Source: Coix lacryma-jobi var. lacryma-jobi
Lineage: Eukaryota > Streptophyta > Magnoliopsida > Poales > Poaceae
Direction: 5' to 3'
Assembly (NCBI GenBank): GCA_009763385.1
Contig: CM019826.1
Span: forward strand, 93,604,848 to 93,668,847
DNA length: 64,000 nucleotides
Shown: positions 22,623-34,784 of the stretch, one piece after another
Position numbering within the stretch: position 1 is the first letter of the stretch
Layout: each line of letters starts with the position of its first letter
Notes under the pieces: model-generated
What the model saw: the letters and a program-made list of their open reading frames with translations, nothing else
The model's database searches: none
What the model was told of the DNA's origin: nothing
Translations under genes and position numbers: made by a program

Positions 22623-24055
22623 AGATCCCCCAAGCTTAACCTTTGCTCGTCCCGAGCAAACAATCAAACTTGGCCTCGGTGGATCAGTATTGTTACTATG
22701 CATCACATTTCAAGAGTTCCATGTGCACAACAAAGTTCTTCTCTTTGAATGGAAAAATTAGCTATGTAAATCACCCATATTACCTTAGTACTCTATGGGG
22801 CTTATGGCTTTTCCTTTGTCTTAGGTGGTTGAAAGATAGAACAGTTTGACTTGAGCACTAACTTTCTTGTTTTTAGCAAGTTTCATACCGGAGGTTTTGC
22901 AATATTTTTCAAAAGAAAGACTTAATGTTCCTCATATGGTTCTCTCATGTCGCTCAAATGGTGTATGATTCCTCACCAAGGCATATGATAAGTGTTGCCT
23001 TCTTTATTTCATCCTACTTCTAAACAGGCTTATGTGTAGTTCAAGGTAGAGATGAAAGAAGATGGCATACTTACTTGCATTTTGTTGCGAAGTCAAAGCT
23101 CGGATCCTTAAAGAGAAGTGTCATACTCCCAGATCAAGATGTGCTAGTGTGTGGTGTATGGTGGACTAGATTGCTTCTTTATTTGATAAGATCTATCTCT
23201 CTATATTATTATTATTATTTTCTTTTCTAATGAGACATGGCTAGCATTTTTTTTGTTTTTTTTGTCTTTTTTTGTTTTTTTTTTTGTTTTTTTGTTGGTT
23301 TTTTTCATGGACTTTCACTTGCCATCTCTTTTTTTTCCATCTTTATTTTGCCTAGCCTTTTGAGTCTCATCTACTAAATAATTGAGAGAGATCTCCTAAC
23401 ACTTGGAGTATGAAGCAACCTATTTGGTGGAAATGAAAGGCATGTTTTTGTGTACTTCGAGTGTAGAAGCAGCATGTATTTGAGGTGTGCACGTGATCTT
23501 GATCTTAGGAGCATGAAAAGTCTCTTAACAAGGGACAACAAGACTTGACAACACTCAATACAAAGCTAATAGCCTATGTAGAAGGTTTGTAAACATGTAA
23601 AGCATATATGGCTGTGGTAGGAATTTATCACCATTGAGGAACAATTAAGATTTTGATCATTTTAAGAATAAATTCTCCGGTAATCTATCATGCTTAGAAC
23701 AATATTATAGCAGCTCTTGTCTCACTATATCATGTCTCCCAACAACTTAGACTTAGTTCTAGCACTTGCAACCCACAAAGTTTTCAGGTTCATGATGGTT
23801 TAAATGAGCTAAGTAATCCATACTTAGAGAAATACTAAGTTGTAAACTAGGCACTAGAGAAACATTAGCAAGGCCACTGGTCATCATTTCCATGGGGAAG
23901 ATAGACATATATGAGACATATGTGTTAAGGGGAATACTAAGCAAATATTTTTGGTTTTTTTAAATGCAATGAGAAAACTAATTGAAACGTAAATAACTTA
24001 AGATACAGGACTTACCTTGGTGGGGGAGAGGATCTCCCCCAAGCTTGGTTCTTGC
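22623..24055 (-). other. Element A region between accessory ORF and 3' LTR
   Basis: 1.4 kb without a supportable gene. It includes the polypurine tract complement at 22623-22635 and a T-rich low-complexity stretch at about 23205-23310 (A-rich on the element's coding strand). No domain or RNA is recognised. Confidence 0.75.
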
Positions 24056-25426
24056 CTACTGTGGTGGTGGATAATGCTGGTACCACCCGGCCCAACGTCG
24101 TGCTTCTTCTTCTTGAATGGCCTTCAGGAGTTGGGCGTTTTGTTGTGCAAGAAGCAATGTTGCCTCTTGTTCGATGTTCATCGCACCCATGTTGTCTATG
24201 ATCTCATCCATCAGCGTCCTTTGATGTTGCCTTCCTCTACCCCGTGGGCGAGGAGTGTCTTGAGAGCGAGGAGGCCTCCCCAAGGATCCTGAAATGTCCA
24301 TAGGAGCTGCCTCACCTCCCTCCTCAACTTCTTCAGCCTGATGTGAAGGTCCGCCTTGTTCCATTCGAGTAGCATGAGACGCTCTCCTTGTCCTCCTGCT
24401 AGTACCTGCAACTTTTGGGGCTCTTTCCTCGGGGTCCAAATCAAAGGTTAGCGTACGAAGGGCATACAATCGAAGTCCCTCACAAGATAGAGTGATTTCG
24501 ACTGTATGGCCTGGATAAATCATTATTAGTTCACCCTTGGGACCCCTTTTGAGTACATCGCAACCAATAAATACATTTTCTTCCAGAACATCTCTCACGG
24601 TTTTAATGTACTCAAAATTTTGGGATTCTAGTGCACCCAAAGCTTCGGCTATGCGTGTGATGAATGATGTGAAGTATATGGGTTTCCTAGGCTTTATGTA
24701 GCTAAGCCAATAGTTCACTAGCATTTTAACAGGTGAAACTTTAACCTTGTTAACCATGGCATAGAGTAGTTTTAGCTCATCATCACTTACCAAAGCTCCT
24801 CTCATGCCAGGGAAAGGAGTGGTGAATAGCCAGTAATGCATGAAACGTAAGGTTGGGTTATGAATTTTGTGTGGTGAGGGGTTGGAACAATCACTAGAGC
24901 CAGTGATGGCATACCAGAAAACATTCTTGTCATAATGAAAAGCATGGTCTACATCAAGATGGCAAGAGTGATCAAATCCTAAAGCAGTGTTAATGTGCTC
25001 CAAGTCAAGTCATATTCCATCCCAAACATTCGAAATGCTACCCCATCGTTATTCACTTTTAGCGTGCATAAAAACTCAATGGTTAGGTTCTCTATGCCAA
25101 ATTCAAGAATTTCAAAGAATCCTCCCCAACCAATGGTATTGAAAATAGCATAAAATTCTGAATCCATACCTGTTTCTTGCAAGAGGGTTGGATCAATGAT
25201 ACTTGTGTGTCAAACTACACTCACTAAGAGTGAAGAATTTCCCCATCTCTTCGGCATTTAGCCTGAGGCCACTCTCGGTCTCCATTACTCTAGCTAGGGG
25301 AATGAAGGGTACTAGCTCACTTCTTTCCACCTCTCTCCTCTCATGAGCACTAGCATGGTGAGGTTCTTGGGAAGAACTCTCACACTTGTTGGACTTTTTG
25401 AAACGGGAGGCAAGGAACTTCTTCAT
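24056..25426 (-). pseudogene. Element A accessory (post-pol type) ORF
   Basis: This is an extra ORF located between protease and the 3' LTR, where Athila-like elements carry an accessory (sometimes called env-like) gene. It starts MKKFLASRFKKSNK at 25426. The frame leaves at about 25193, continues in another frame (SEFYAIFNTIGWGGFFEI...) and returns at about 25003, so two indels break it. The middle part resembles proteins annotated as plant transposon-associated: a globular helical region ending in TALGFD. The C-terminus is RG-rich (PRPRGRGRQHQR) followed by a helical segment. I see no signal peptide or membrane anchor, so calling it an envelope is not justified. Its function is unknown. Confidence 0.72.
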
Positions 25427-25620
25427 CTTACTACAAGATAAGCTACCAAGCTTCTACCACTACTATGAAATAGGGACTATTTTTGGGTTTTTGGTTTTTG
25501 GATGGCTGCTACTAAACTAAACTTGAGAATGAACTTGCAACTAAGGAAGGAAAGGAAGAACTTGTGAGCTCGAGATGGTTCTGGTGGTTTTGGTGTGGAG
25601 TTGAGCTCACAATGCAAGGG

Positions 25621-26266
25621 TATATATAGCGGGAGAAGGGCATCTTGATGTCTCCCACAACATGGATCGGCCGACCCCCCTTCTTGGCACTTTCAAATTT
25701 GCTTTTGCTTTAGCCAGGGGACATGTCTAAAGTGAGTAAATACATTTTCAGGATGGGCCAACACATGGGTCGGCCGACCCCCCTACATGTCCCCTCAATC
25801 TTTAAACTTTGTGTCATTATGCGTCTAGTGAAGATGCAACTATGTTTGGTCCAAAGTTGACACATATTTTAGAGATTCCCTTGCCTAGTGTTTGGTGAAA
25901 GAGAAAAGATGAATGGCCAAAGTGGAGACATGTCTAAAGTGATCCCCATGGACCATGAGAGCACTAAGACATGCCTTTGGCTGGTTGTTGTGGTCCCCAT
26001 GAGCATCCAACATAAAGAGGAACATCTCATGCTTAAAGAGTAAAGCAAAGGACCTTTTCTTTTCAAATGTTGGCTTTGGTGATATGCATGATGTTCATGA
26101 GCATGCTAAGTAGAGTGCAGTAGGGTGCAGGAGGGCACCATGGTGGGATCGGCCGATCCCACCTTGGATGCTCCTTAAGCACCAAAGTGTTGTGTCATAC
26201 TCAGGGTACTAAGCCAAGATAGAGCATGTCCCAGCGGGCCCACTGGTGGGGTCGGCCGACCCCACC
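25621..26266 (-). promoter_or_regulatory. Candidate internal promoter of element A accessory ORF
   Basis: A TATA box (GCTATATATA, minus, 25621-25630) lies about 195 bp upstream of the accessory ORF ATG. Upstream of it are palindromes of the LTR type: ATCGGCCGA at about 25665, GGGTCGGCCGACCC at 25767-25780, GGGATCGGCCGATCCC at 26145-26160, and a perfect 22 bp palindrome at 26245-26266 centred on GGTCGGCCGACC. The same motif sits upstream of the LTR TATA box. Promoter activity is inferred. Confidence 0.6.
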
Positions 26267-26489
26267 TTGGGGTGGTCCCACGGCTCAAATGTGTTGCAAG
26301 TTATTGTCAAGGTGTTACTAGCATGAAAATTTATGTTGTCGAAATGAAATATGCAGGATAAACTAAGTATGCAATTGAATGCAAAAAATTGAAATGCATA
26401 AAAAAAATTAAATATGAGATAACTACTGATTTACCTTATCAGCGAGGGCTCCATGTTTCAGGTCCGTAGAGCAGGACCTCTCCATCTTG

Positions 26490-28535
26490 TCATTCATTGG
26501 GTGCTTCGGATGGTCCTGGAGATGGAGACCGTGGTTGCACCTCGTCGGTGAGTTCTTCTTTTACTTCGGCCTTGTTGGCCGACTCGCTATTTTTCTTGTT
26601 CCTACGGTGTGGGTGACGATGACGATGTTTGTTGTCTCGAGGTTTTTTGTCCTTCACCTGCATGTTAGCTTTATAACCGTTGAATGGACACTTTACCTTA
26701 TATTCCGGGAATTGGAGGTGAAGTTGGCCGGATCCCACGTAAATGATGGCGTTAACCGTATTAAGGAACGACCTTCCCAGGATGATCGCGACGTCTACAT
26801 CGGATCCCATGTCCAATATAAGGAAATCGACGGGGACGTAGCTGTTTTGGACTTTGATGAGGATGTCCGTTGCTAGTCCCTCGGGGAACCGTAGCGTCTG
26901 ATCGGCCAGCTGCAAACGAACAAATGTAGGGAGCAAAGGTCCCCCTAGTAAGTTATCATATGTTACCTTGGACATGATGTTGACACTCGATCCAAGGTCG
27001 CAGAAGGCGTCGTGGAAGACTTGTGGTCCAATCTGGCAGGTGATGGTCGGCAGGCCTGGATCTTCCTTCTTGGTGATGAAGGGTGGATCAAGTAGATAAC
27101 CCCAGTTTGACCGGAGCGGAGGCTTACCGTACCTCGTATTGACTAATTTAACACCCTCTATTGGATCCTCAGGTTTCCCTGGGATCTTACCTTGCTCGTA
27201 GGATGGGACAGCTGCTGCTAATTGAGCTAATTGTGTTTCTAGCATTTTATTAAAACTCAATTGATTTTTCATAGCAGAATTAAAGCTATCCATTTTCTCA
27301 TTTATATTTTCAAGAGTCTTATCATTAGCCATCATCTTTTTATTAATACTATCATTTATTTTAGATTGGCCTAAGACAAGATCTCTTAAAGAAGGTTGGT
27401 TATTATAAGAATTATTGAAATTATTGCAATAACCGTTACCTTGATTTTGGTAGAAGGGGCGCGAATTCCATCCTTGTTGTTGTTGTTGGGGCCGGTACCC
27501 GTTGTTGTTGGTGTTGTTGATGAAGCTCACTTCCTCCTTCGTCTCGGGACAATTATTTCCCGAAAGGTCATTGCCTCCGCATACCTCGCACCAATGGTCG
27601 GCTTCGACGGCTCGTGTGGTTGCATAAGGTTGAACGACCTATTGTTCCCTCTTGGAACTTTCTTCTACTTTCTTCATCAGGAGGTCCATCTTCGCGCAGA
27701 GCATGTCCACCTCATTGAGAGCATGAACACCTCTCTTCTTCGGCTGAAGACGTTCCTCATTCCAACCTTGGTTGGTAACCATCTTCTCTATGAGGTTCTT
27801 GGCATCTCTCACATTGTGTTGTAAGAATGCCCGTCCAGCGGCTGCATCTAGGTGACTACAGGCCATACCGGTCAGGCCATGGTAGAAACCTTGGATAATG
27901 AGCCACTCCTCTATCCCATGATGAGGACAAGCGTGAATGTACTCTTGTAGACGTTCCCATGCTTCGGGAATCATCTCATCAGCTTGTTGCTGGAAGCTGG
28001 AAATCTTTCCACGAAGGGCGCTGGTCTTGCCCATCGGGAAGAACTTCTCGAGAAACGCATTGGCGCAGTCCTCCCAATTGTTGGCTTCACTCTTGTTGGC
28101 GTGGAACCATTGCTTCGCCTTTCCCAATAACGAGAATGGGAAAAGACGAAGACGGATGGTGTCTGCAAACACATTCTTCATAGTGAAAGTACCACATACC
28201 TCCAAGAATTGTTGGAGATGGGCGTTGGCATCCTCATGCGGCTTCCCACAGAATGGATTGGCTTGCACCATGTTGATGAGAGCCGGCTTGAGCTCGAAAG
28301 TCGCATCCCCCAAGATAAGCTGCGGACCCGTGGCGACATTGTCGGCCGACGGCGCAGAGTACTCAGAGATGGTCTTTTGGGCCATGGCTTCTCTTCTAGC
28401 TGGTGCAGAAACTTCCTCCTCGAACGGATTCTAGTTCGAGATGAACCTTTGAGGTGGAACTTGACGAAGTCTAGTCCTCCTCAACAATTGCTCGGGATCT
28501 TCAACGAAGTTTGACGGCAGTTGGAAACCGCTCAT
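26490..28535 (-). pseudogene. gag: Element A gag-protease
   Basis: One frame from ATG 28535 to 26490 (about 680 codons). It is interrupted by TAG at 28433-28431 and 27641-27639. The gypsy Gag capsid domain (PHEDANAHLQQFLEVCGTF, LFPFSLLGKAKQWF) spans about 28300-27900. The knuckle near 27570 reads CEVCGGNDLSGNNC, in which the position usually occupied by His is Leu. A Gln/Asn-rich linker follows. The aspartic protease is FCDLGSSVNIM near 26995 with IILGRSFL near 26770. After protease the protein ends in a basic tail with no RT, so pol is missing and not merely stopped. Gag would package element RNA. Confidence 0.87.
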
Positions 28536-28660
28536 ACACCTACTAGTTTCAGGATAATGAAAAGAAACTAGACAGGTGAGGGGTTAGCCCCTATACTAAT
28601 TGATAACTAATATATAGCAGACTCCGGATTCACTCTCTCTAAACTCCTAGGCAGTTACTT

Positions 28661-28678
28661 TCCCCGGCAACGGTGCCA
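28661..28678 (-). promoter_or_regulatory. Primer binding site of element A
   Basis: The plus strand reads TCCCCGGCAACGGTGCCA, which matches the 3' end of plant tRNA-Asp with one mismatch, so the minus strand is its primer site. It lies eight bases inside the LTR end at 28687. The same eight-base spacer style recurs inside the LTR modules. Confidence 0.88.
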
Positions 28679-28686
28679 GAAATGCT

Positions 28687-28857
28687 TGTTGGTATTTCTT
28701 AGCGTCGCTACTAAGAATAGAGTTTTAATCTATCCCCGGCAACGGCGCCAGAAACACTTGTTAACACTTCTTAACGCAACCACTAGAACTAGACTATGGA
28801 GCCTAACCCCAGCAACGGCGCTAGAAGTGTCTTGGTGGTAAAACTATTGACTATTGG
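28687..28857 (-). repeat. 5' LTR of element A, inner piece
   Basis: The first 171 bp match 20704-20874, including both primer-site modules. The LTR is cut at ATTGG (28853-28857) by element B and continues at 42647. Confidence 0.92.
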
Positions 28858-29445
28858 TGTTGGGGAAAGGGGCCCTCGGCAGAGGCACCACGCAGGCTGG
28901 CTAAACAAAGCGGCCCTCGCGCGTCCCGCGCACCTTCGCCGCCTACCCCCCTATTTCATCCTGTTAAGTCTCTCAGATCGCCAATCAAACCTCTGGATAC
29001 TGACCCAACCTTCGGAGGTGTTCAGGTACTTTTTGCAGGAAAGGGGCGTGAAGAGCGCTGGGAGTGACCCTCGCGCATCCCGCGTACCTTCGCCAAGAGG
29101 CCCAGACCCAACTGGTGGCGAGGAACCTCAAACTCTGCAACTGGGCGGATACCTCCGCAAAACGAAGGTCGGCCCTCGTCTTTCCATCGGGGTGAGCGTG
29201 AACCGAGCGGCGGCGGGCGCATGGAAAGCAGGCTAGGGTTCGGCTCCGGCTGTGTTTGTACGAGTTTGCCCTTCTGTATGAGTAGCGCAGAGGAATCTTT
29301 CTTGTACCCTACTGTAATTTGGTCGGCACCCCTTGGTATCCCGTATAAATACCGGGGGGTGAACAGTGTAAGAAAAAACGATCTTTTTTGGGGAACAGAG
29401 CCACAACAACTCTGCCTTCGTTTCCTTAGCCTTCGCTACTGCTCC
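28858..29445 (+). repeat. 5' LTR of element B, missing its 3' end
   Basis: It starts TGTTGGGGAAAGGGGCC and matches the 3' LTR up to CTACTGCTCC, with a TATA box TATAAATA at 29344-29351. The last 60-odd bases of the LTR are absent in direct orientation. Confidence 0.88.
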
Positions 29446-29483
29446 CCACGGACGGCGCCAAACTGTTGGAAACACACTTGCGC
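29446..29483 (-). other. Inverted LTR-end plus primer-site segment in element B
   Basis: Read on the minus strand, 29481-29464 equals the LTR terminus (GCAAGTGTGTTTCCAACA, compare 42624-42641). It is followed by a three-base spacer and then TGGCGCCGTCCGTGG (29460-29446), which is a gypsy-type primer site. So the LTR/primer junction is present but inverted. Gag sequence follows directly, with the 5' leader and the gag N-terminus missing. Confidence 0.8.
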
Positions 29484-29484
29484 C

Positions 29485-31424
29485 AATTCATCATGAGCTA
29501 TGAAGCAGCAGTTGCCGCAGCAGGCGGAGATGAATCAACAATGGCAAAGTCTTTTGTCATCATCCTACGAGACATTGCACAAACCTGGTACAGCAACCTC
29601 CGCCCCGGAACTGTAGATTCCTGGGCCAATCTCAGAGACAGGCTTTGTACAAACTTCAAAGGCATTACACCAGCCCCATCAAACCCCATTGAGTTGTTTA
29701 ACTGCAAACAAGAAGAGCGCGAACCACTTCAAGATTATTGGCGGAGGTTCATCCAAATCAGAGCAAGAACCCCGGGAATATCCGACGAGGCTGTCATCCT
29801 CGCTGCAGTCAGTGGCCTGCGCCCAGGCCCATGCTCTTCGAAATTTGCCAGGAAGCCGGCAAACACAATCGAGGAATTACACGAGACAATGGAAAGATAC
29901 TGTAGAGCAGACATGGACTTCAGAGCGAAGTTCGATGCTCGGAGGTCACAGCAGAAGCCGCAGCCGAGGCTTCAACCGAGAGAAAACAACCCTCGCCAAG
30001 AACAAAGCAACATCGGCGCCATCAACAAACCAGTACACTATGAAGACCAAAGACGGGGCACTCAACCTCCGAACAACCAAAACCCCCAAGGTTTGCCAAC
30101 CCCGCCAGATCAACGGAACCAGCAAAAAGACCCCGCGAAAATGTATTGTCATTTCTGTGGTCTTGGAAAGGGGCACACCACCAAACAATGCGAATGCTTC
30201 GCCAAGGGAAAAGAGTTCCAGGAGTCCAAAAGAGCCGCTTCGGCAGACAACCGAACCATCAACCACACCAGGAAACCAAACTTCCACCCACCAAATCCCC
30301 CATACCACTATACCCCCATAAACTACGGCCTACCTTCGCAACAACCTATCTACACCCATCACCCACTCTACAACCAAACCTCTTATCAGCCAACCACCAT
30401 CCCACAACGCCAAAATCCACCATACATAGTCACATACCCCACAACCCCCCAAACCCAAACCCCAACTACCCAACAAGTCAACAATGCTCTACCGCCACCA
30501 CCACCAATACCCGCTTTACCAGCGCCTCAACCTGTCAAATCCGAAACCCAGAGCCAAACGACCATCAACAAACCAACATCAACCTTCGGTGTAATACTAG
30601 CTATCACCGGAGGTTCAAATGAAGACCATGGCAACAAGCGGCAGAGAAAAGAACATGCCAGATGGGTGCACCATGTCGCCGTCGAAGGACCACACAAATT
30701 TGGTCGTTGGTCCCACATTCCCATAACCTTCGACTCCAGTGATATGAAGTTGAGAGATTACCCTCATACCGATGCCATGGTGATCGAGACCAATCTAGCA
30801 GGGTGGACTGTCACTAGAATTCTGGTCGACACAGGAAGCTCCGCAGACATCCTGTTCGCCTCAACCTTCGTCAGCATGAAGCTTGATAGGAACCTCCTAC
30901 AACCTGCCGAGAACCCTTTATACGGCTTCGGCGGTCAACAAGTGACAGCCATCGGGAAAATTTCCTTGCCCGTGACCTTCGGCGACCAGATCAACTGCAG
31001 AACTGAGCATTTAACCTTCGACGTGGTCGACATGTTCTATCCGTACAATGCCATATTTGGCCCAGGGGTAACCAACACATTCAATGCAGTCATCCACCCC
31101 GCTTACCTCTGCATGAAGCTTCCCGCTCAGAAAGGAGTGGTCGCAGTATATGGCGACCAAGACATTGCAAGGGCAGCTGAGGGAACAGTAGCACCAGGGC
31201 AACGTAATGTCCACAACCTGTCGAAGCCTCAAGCTACAAACCTCAATGACGAAGGTGAGGTGTGCACTGACAAAATAAAGGTGTCACCCAAGGAAGAAAC
31301 CAAACAAGCGCAACTCTTCGAGGGTAACGCCGAAAGAAAGGTGTTCATCTCAGCCAACCTAGCCCCCCAATCAGAAAGCGACCTCGTCACTTTCCTCAAA
31401 GGAAACTCCAACACCTTCGCCTAG
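29485..31424 (+). pseudogene. gag: Element B gag and protease
   Basis: The open frame enters from the inverted junction without a native ATG; recognisable Gag starts at HLRQFIMSYEAAVAAAGGDE (about 29478). The retrotrans-gag domain covers about the first 150 residues (AQTWYSNLRPGTVDSW, ELFNCKQEEREPLQDYW). A knuckle CHFCGLGKGHTTKQC lies near 30147 and a Pro/Gln/Thr-rich linker follows. Protease has LVDTGSSADILF near 30820 and a conserved YNAIFGPG near 31040. The frame stops at TAG 31422-31424 where relatives have a Trp codon (FAWS), so a point change is likely. The N-terminus of Gag is deleted. Confidence 0.88.
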
Positions 31425-33365
31425 TCCGCAGAAGACTTAAGAGGAGTGAACAGAACCCTGATAGAGCACAGCCTAAACATCAAGCCGGGCTATCGCCCGG
31501 TCAAACAAAAGCTTCGCAAAATGTCAGAAGAAAGGAAAGAGGCAGCGAAGGCTGAGGTAAAAAGGCTTTTGGACGCAGGCGTCATCCGCCCGGTCAAGTA
31601 CCCAACATGGCTCTCAAACGTGGTACTAGTACAAAAAAAGAACAAGAAATGGCGAATGTGCGTAGATTTCATGTGTCTGAACAAGGCTTGCCCGAAGGAT
31701 GATTTTCCCCTCCCCAACATAAGCACATTGGTTGACAGAGCAGCCGGCTGCCAAATGCTATCTCTACTCGACTGCTTTTCGGGGTACCACCAGATTTGGA
31801 TGAATGAAGAAGATGAGGAGAAAACAAGTTTCATCACACCTTCGGGAACATTTTGTTTTCGGAGAATGGCAGAAGGCCTAAGAAACGCGGGTTCAACCTT
31901 CGCTCGTATGACATCCGAGGTCTTCAAAGATGGACACTCCGTCTCCGCTTATGTTGATGACCTGGTTGTCCAAAGCGAGTTAAAAGAAAACCACATTTTG
32001 GACTTGTCGAGAGTGTTCAGCAACCTCCGGCGCGCTGGATTAAAGCTAAACCCCGAAAAATGTGTTTTCGGGGTAAGTGAAGGAAAACTGCTGGGTTGTA
32101 TCGTCTCTGCAAGCGGAATTGAAGCTAACCCCGACAAGATTGATGCTATCATCAACATGGAACCCCCGACAACCAAAAAAGCAGCCCAGCGCTTATCAGG
32201 CCGATTAGCAGCTCTCAGCAGATTCATCTCCAGATCACCTGAGCGAGGGTTACCCTTCTTCGAAACTTTGAGAAGCACTGCACCATTCAACTGGGGACCC
32301 CGGCAGCAGAAAGCCTTCGAAGACTTGAAGAAGTATCTCACCAGCTTGACTGTTTTAACCAGCCCAAGCAAAGGGGACTTGTTACTGCTGTACGTCGCAG
32401 CCTTGCCTCACGCAGCGAGCGCAGTCTTAATCAAAGAGTTGCACGAGAACAACAAAACCAGGCAAGCCCCAATCTATTACGTATCAGATACCCTCAAAGG
32501 CCCTAAACGAAATTACTCAGAGCTCGAGAAGATAGCGTACGCAGTGGTCATGGCATCAAGAAAGCTCAAGCACTATTTCCAAGCATACGAAATCCATGTA
32601 CCCTCGGCTTTTCCCCTCGAGAACATTTTCAAAAACAACGAGGCAGTCGGAAGAATAGCTAAATGGGTAGTTGAACTCAATAGCTACGCCCTAACCTTCG
32701 TCAGTCGAACAACAATCAAATCTCAGGCGCTAGCAGATTTCATAGCAGAATGGACCCCAGACCCTCGCAAAGATGAAACTCACCAAGACCCATTTTGGAC
32801 TGTGTATGTTGACGGAGCCTGGGGTGCAACCGGCGCAGGGGCCTCGGCCATTCTAGTCTCGCCATCCGGATCTAAGCTAAGATACGCAAGAAGACTTGAC
32901 TTCAAATGTACAAACAACTCCGCAGAATACGAAGCTGTGATACTCGCTCTCTCAAGGCTTCGGTCACTGTCAGTCCGAAGAGCAGTCATCTACACAGACT
33001 CACAGGTCATCGCGGGGCACATTGAGAAAAACTACAAGGCCAAAGATCCAGAGCTGCAAAAGTACTTCCAACATGTCCGAAGGTTAGAGTCCTTCTTCCT
33101 CGGCATATCAGTAAAGGCAATACCAAGGTCAGAAAATAGCAAAGCAGACTGCCTAGCTAAAGCAGCAGCACAACAATTACACCTACCGCCCGATGTTTTC
33201 CACGAAGTTGCGACCCAATCAGCTTTCGAAACCTTCGAAAAGAACGCCAAGTTGATCAATGCAATCCAGAGTGAGGACTGGAGGGCACCTATCATAGCCT
33301 ACATCAAGGGGCTCCACGAACCAGACTCCAAAGAAGAAGAAAACAGGCTAAAACAAAGAGCATGA
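31425..33365 (+). pseudogene. pol: Element B reverse transcriptase and two RNase H domains
   Basis: This continues in the same frame as gag-PR. RT motifs: VVLVQKKNKKWRMCVDF, LLDCFSGYHQI and the catalytic SAYVDDLVV (about 31945-31975). The first gypsy RNase H (32380-32760) is degenerate at its leading catalytic position (LLYVAALPH). The second, archaeal-like RNase H has its acidic residues visible: VYVDGAWG, NNSAEYEAV, IYTDSQVIAG and SENSKADCLA (32790-33170). This duplication is the hallmark of Tat elements. The domain is open but preceded by TAG 31422-31424 and ended by TGA at 33363-33365. Confidence 0.9.
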
Positions 33366-34499
33366 GGGTATAAGATTGTGGACAACATTCTGTACAAAGC
33401 TTCAGTAACCTCGCCCTGGCTCAAATGCGTCCCACAGTCTGAAGGAAATGACATTCTTAAGCTTATCCATGAAGGCATCTGTGGTTCACACAACGGCCCA
33501 AGGGCATTAGTTGGAAAAGCCTTCCGGCAAGGTTTCTACTGGCCAACGACGCTAAAGGATGCAGAAAACATCGTCAAACAATGCGAAGGTTGCCAACTAA
33601 CAGCAAAAAACCAAAACGCCCCAGGGGCTCCTACGACGCTTATATGCCCAACATGGCCTCTGCAAAGGTGGGCAATGGACCTCGTGGGCCCACTACCGAC
33701 AGCTCCAGGAAACCTTCGCTACGCGGTGGTAGCCGTGGAATACTTCACAAAGTGGATTGAAACAAGACCATTGTCTTCCATCACCTCCCTCCCAGTGAAA
33801 AAGTTTTTCTGGCAACAAATAGTTTGTCGATTCGGCGTCCCCAAACATCTCACCGTCGATAATGGCACCCAGTTTGACTGCGAAGTTTTCAAAGAATTCT
33901 GCGCACAAATCGGTACAATCTTATGCTTCGCTTCAGTTCGGCACCCTCAATCCAACGGCTTAGTCGAAAGAGCTAATGCAACAATTTTCCAAGCCATATC
34001 CAAGAAATTGCAAGGCAGGCCTAAGGGAAAATGGGCGGAAGAGCTAACCTCGGTCACTTGGTCTCACAACACCTCGGAGTGCAGAGCAACCAAATTCACA
34101 CCTTTCAAGCTCCTGTTTGGGGAAGAGGCTGTGCTACCAGAAGAACTGAATCACGAATCACCGAGAACAACCCTCGAACCAATAGAAAAAAGCCAGCTGC
34201 TCAACAAAGATTTACTCGAAGAAGCAAGATACAACGCAGTGCACAACCTTCGCAAGTATCAAGAAGAAACCAAAAAATGGAGAGATAAAAAGGTCAGAAT
34301 CAAAGACTTGCAAAAGGGTGACCTCGTCCTCATCCGGAAACAAAACGCCGGCATGGCGGGGAAGTTCCAGCCAAAGTGGACCGGTCCATACCTGATATCA
34401 GAATGCAATCGCCCTGGCTCTTTCCACCTCTCTGACAGCGAGGGAAACATCCTTCCTCATACCTGGAACATCGACGACCTTCGCAAATACTACCCATAG
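33366..34499 (+). pseudogene. pol: Element B integrase
   Basis: In frame with RT across the TGA at 33363. The zinc-binding HHCC region is visible (IHEGICGSHNG and CEGCQ, 33460-33600). The core has D in WAMDLVGPLP, D in LTVDNGTQFD and E in NGLVERANA. The C-terminal part (KGDLVLIRKQ...WTGPYLI) is the usual SH3-like fold and ends LRKYYP at the stop 34499. There is no chromodomain, which agrees with a non-chromovirus Tat element. Confidence 0.9.
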
Positions 34500-34784
34500 C
34501 GGAGCCTTAGCGAGCCCTCGCACTATGTAATTTGTTGTTTCTTCCATTTTCTATGAATGTAACAAACAAAAGGAGTTGCACTCTTTTTCCTTACGAAGGG
34601 GCGTAAGGTTTTTTAACGAGGCAGTATCCAAACCCTTAATACAGGCTAGAACCCCCAAAAAAGTAAAATCTCCAAGTTATTACTTTTACTAGCAAAACAT
34701 CGAAAAAGCACTTCTTTTTCAAAGAGCGCTACAATCGATGGAAACCCGCTAAGATTGCTTCGAAAAACAACCTTTTTTCTTTTC
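34500..34784 (+). other. Element B spacer after pol
   Basis: Transcribed 3' region with no gene seen. It leads into the tandem repeats. Confidence 0.7.

Noticed and set aside
23205..23310. T-rich stretch in element A, possible poly(A) tail of a retroposed gene or SINE
   Set aside because: It is interrupted by G and C, has no target duplication or gene body beside it, and lies within A's 3' region. Treated as low complexity.
27396..28434. Plus-strand ORFs opposite element A gag
   Set aside because: They are shadows of the minus-strand gag-protease frame, which has recognised domains.
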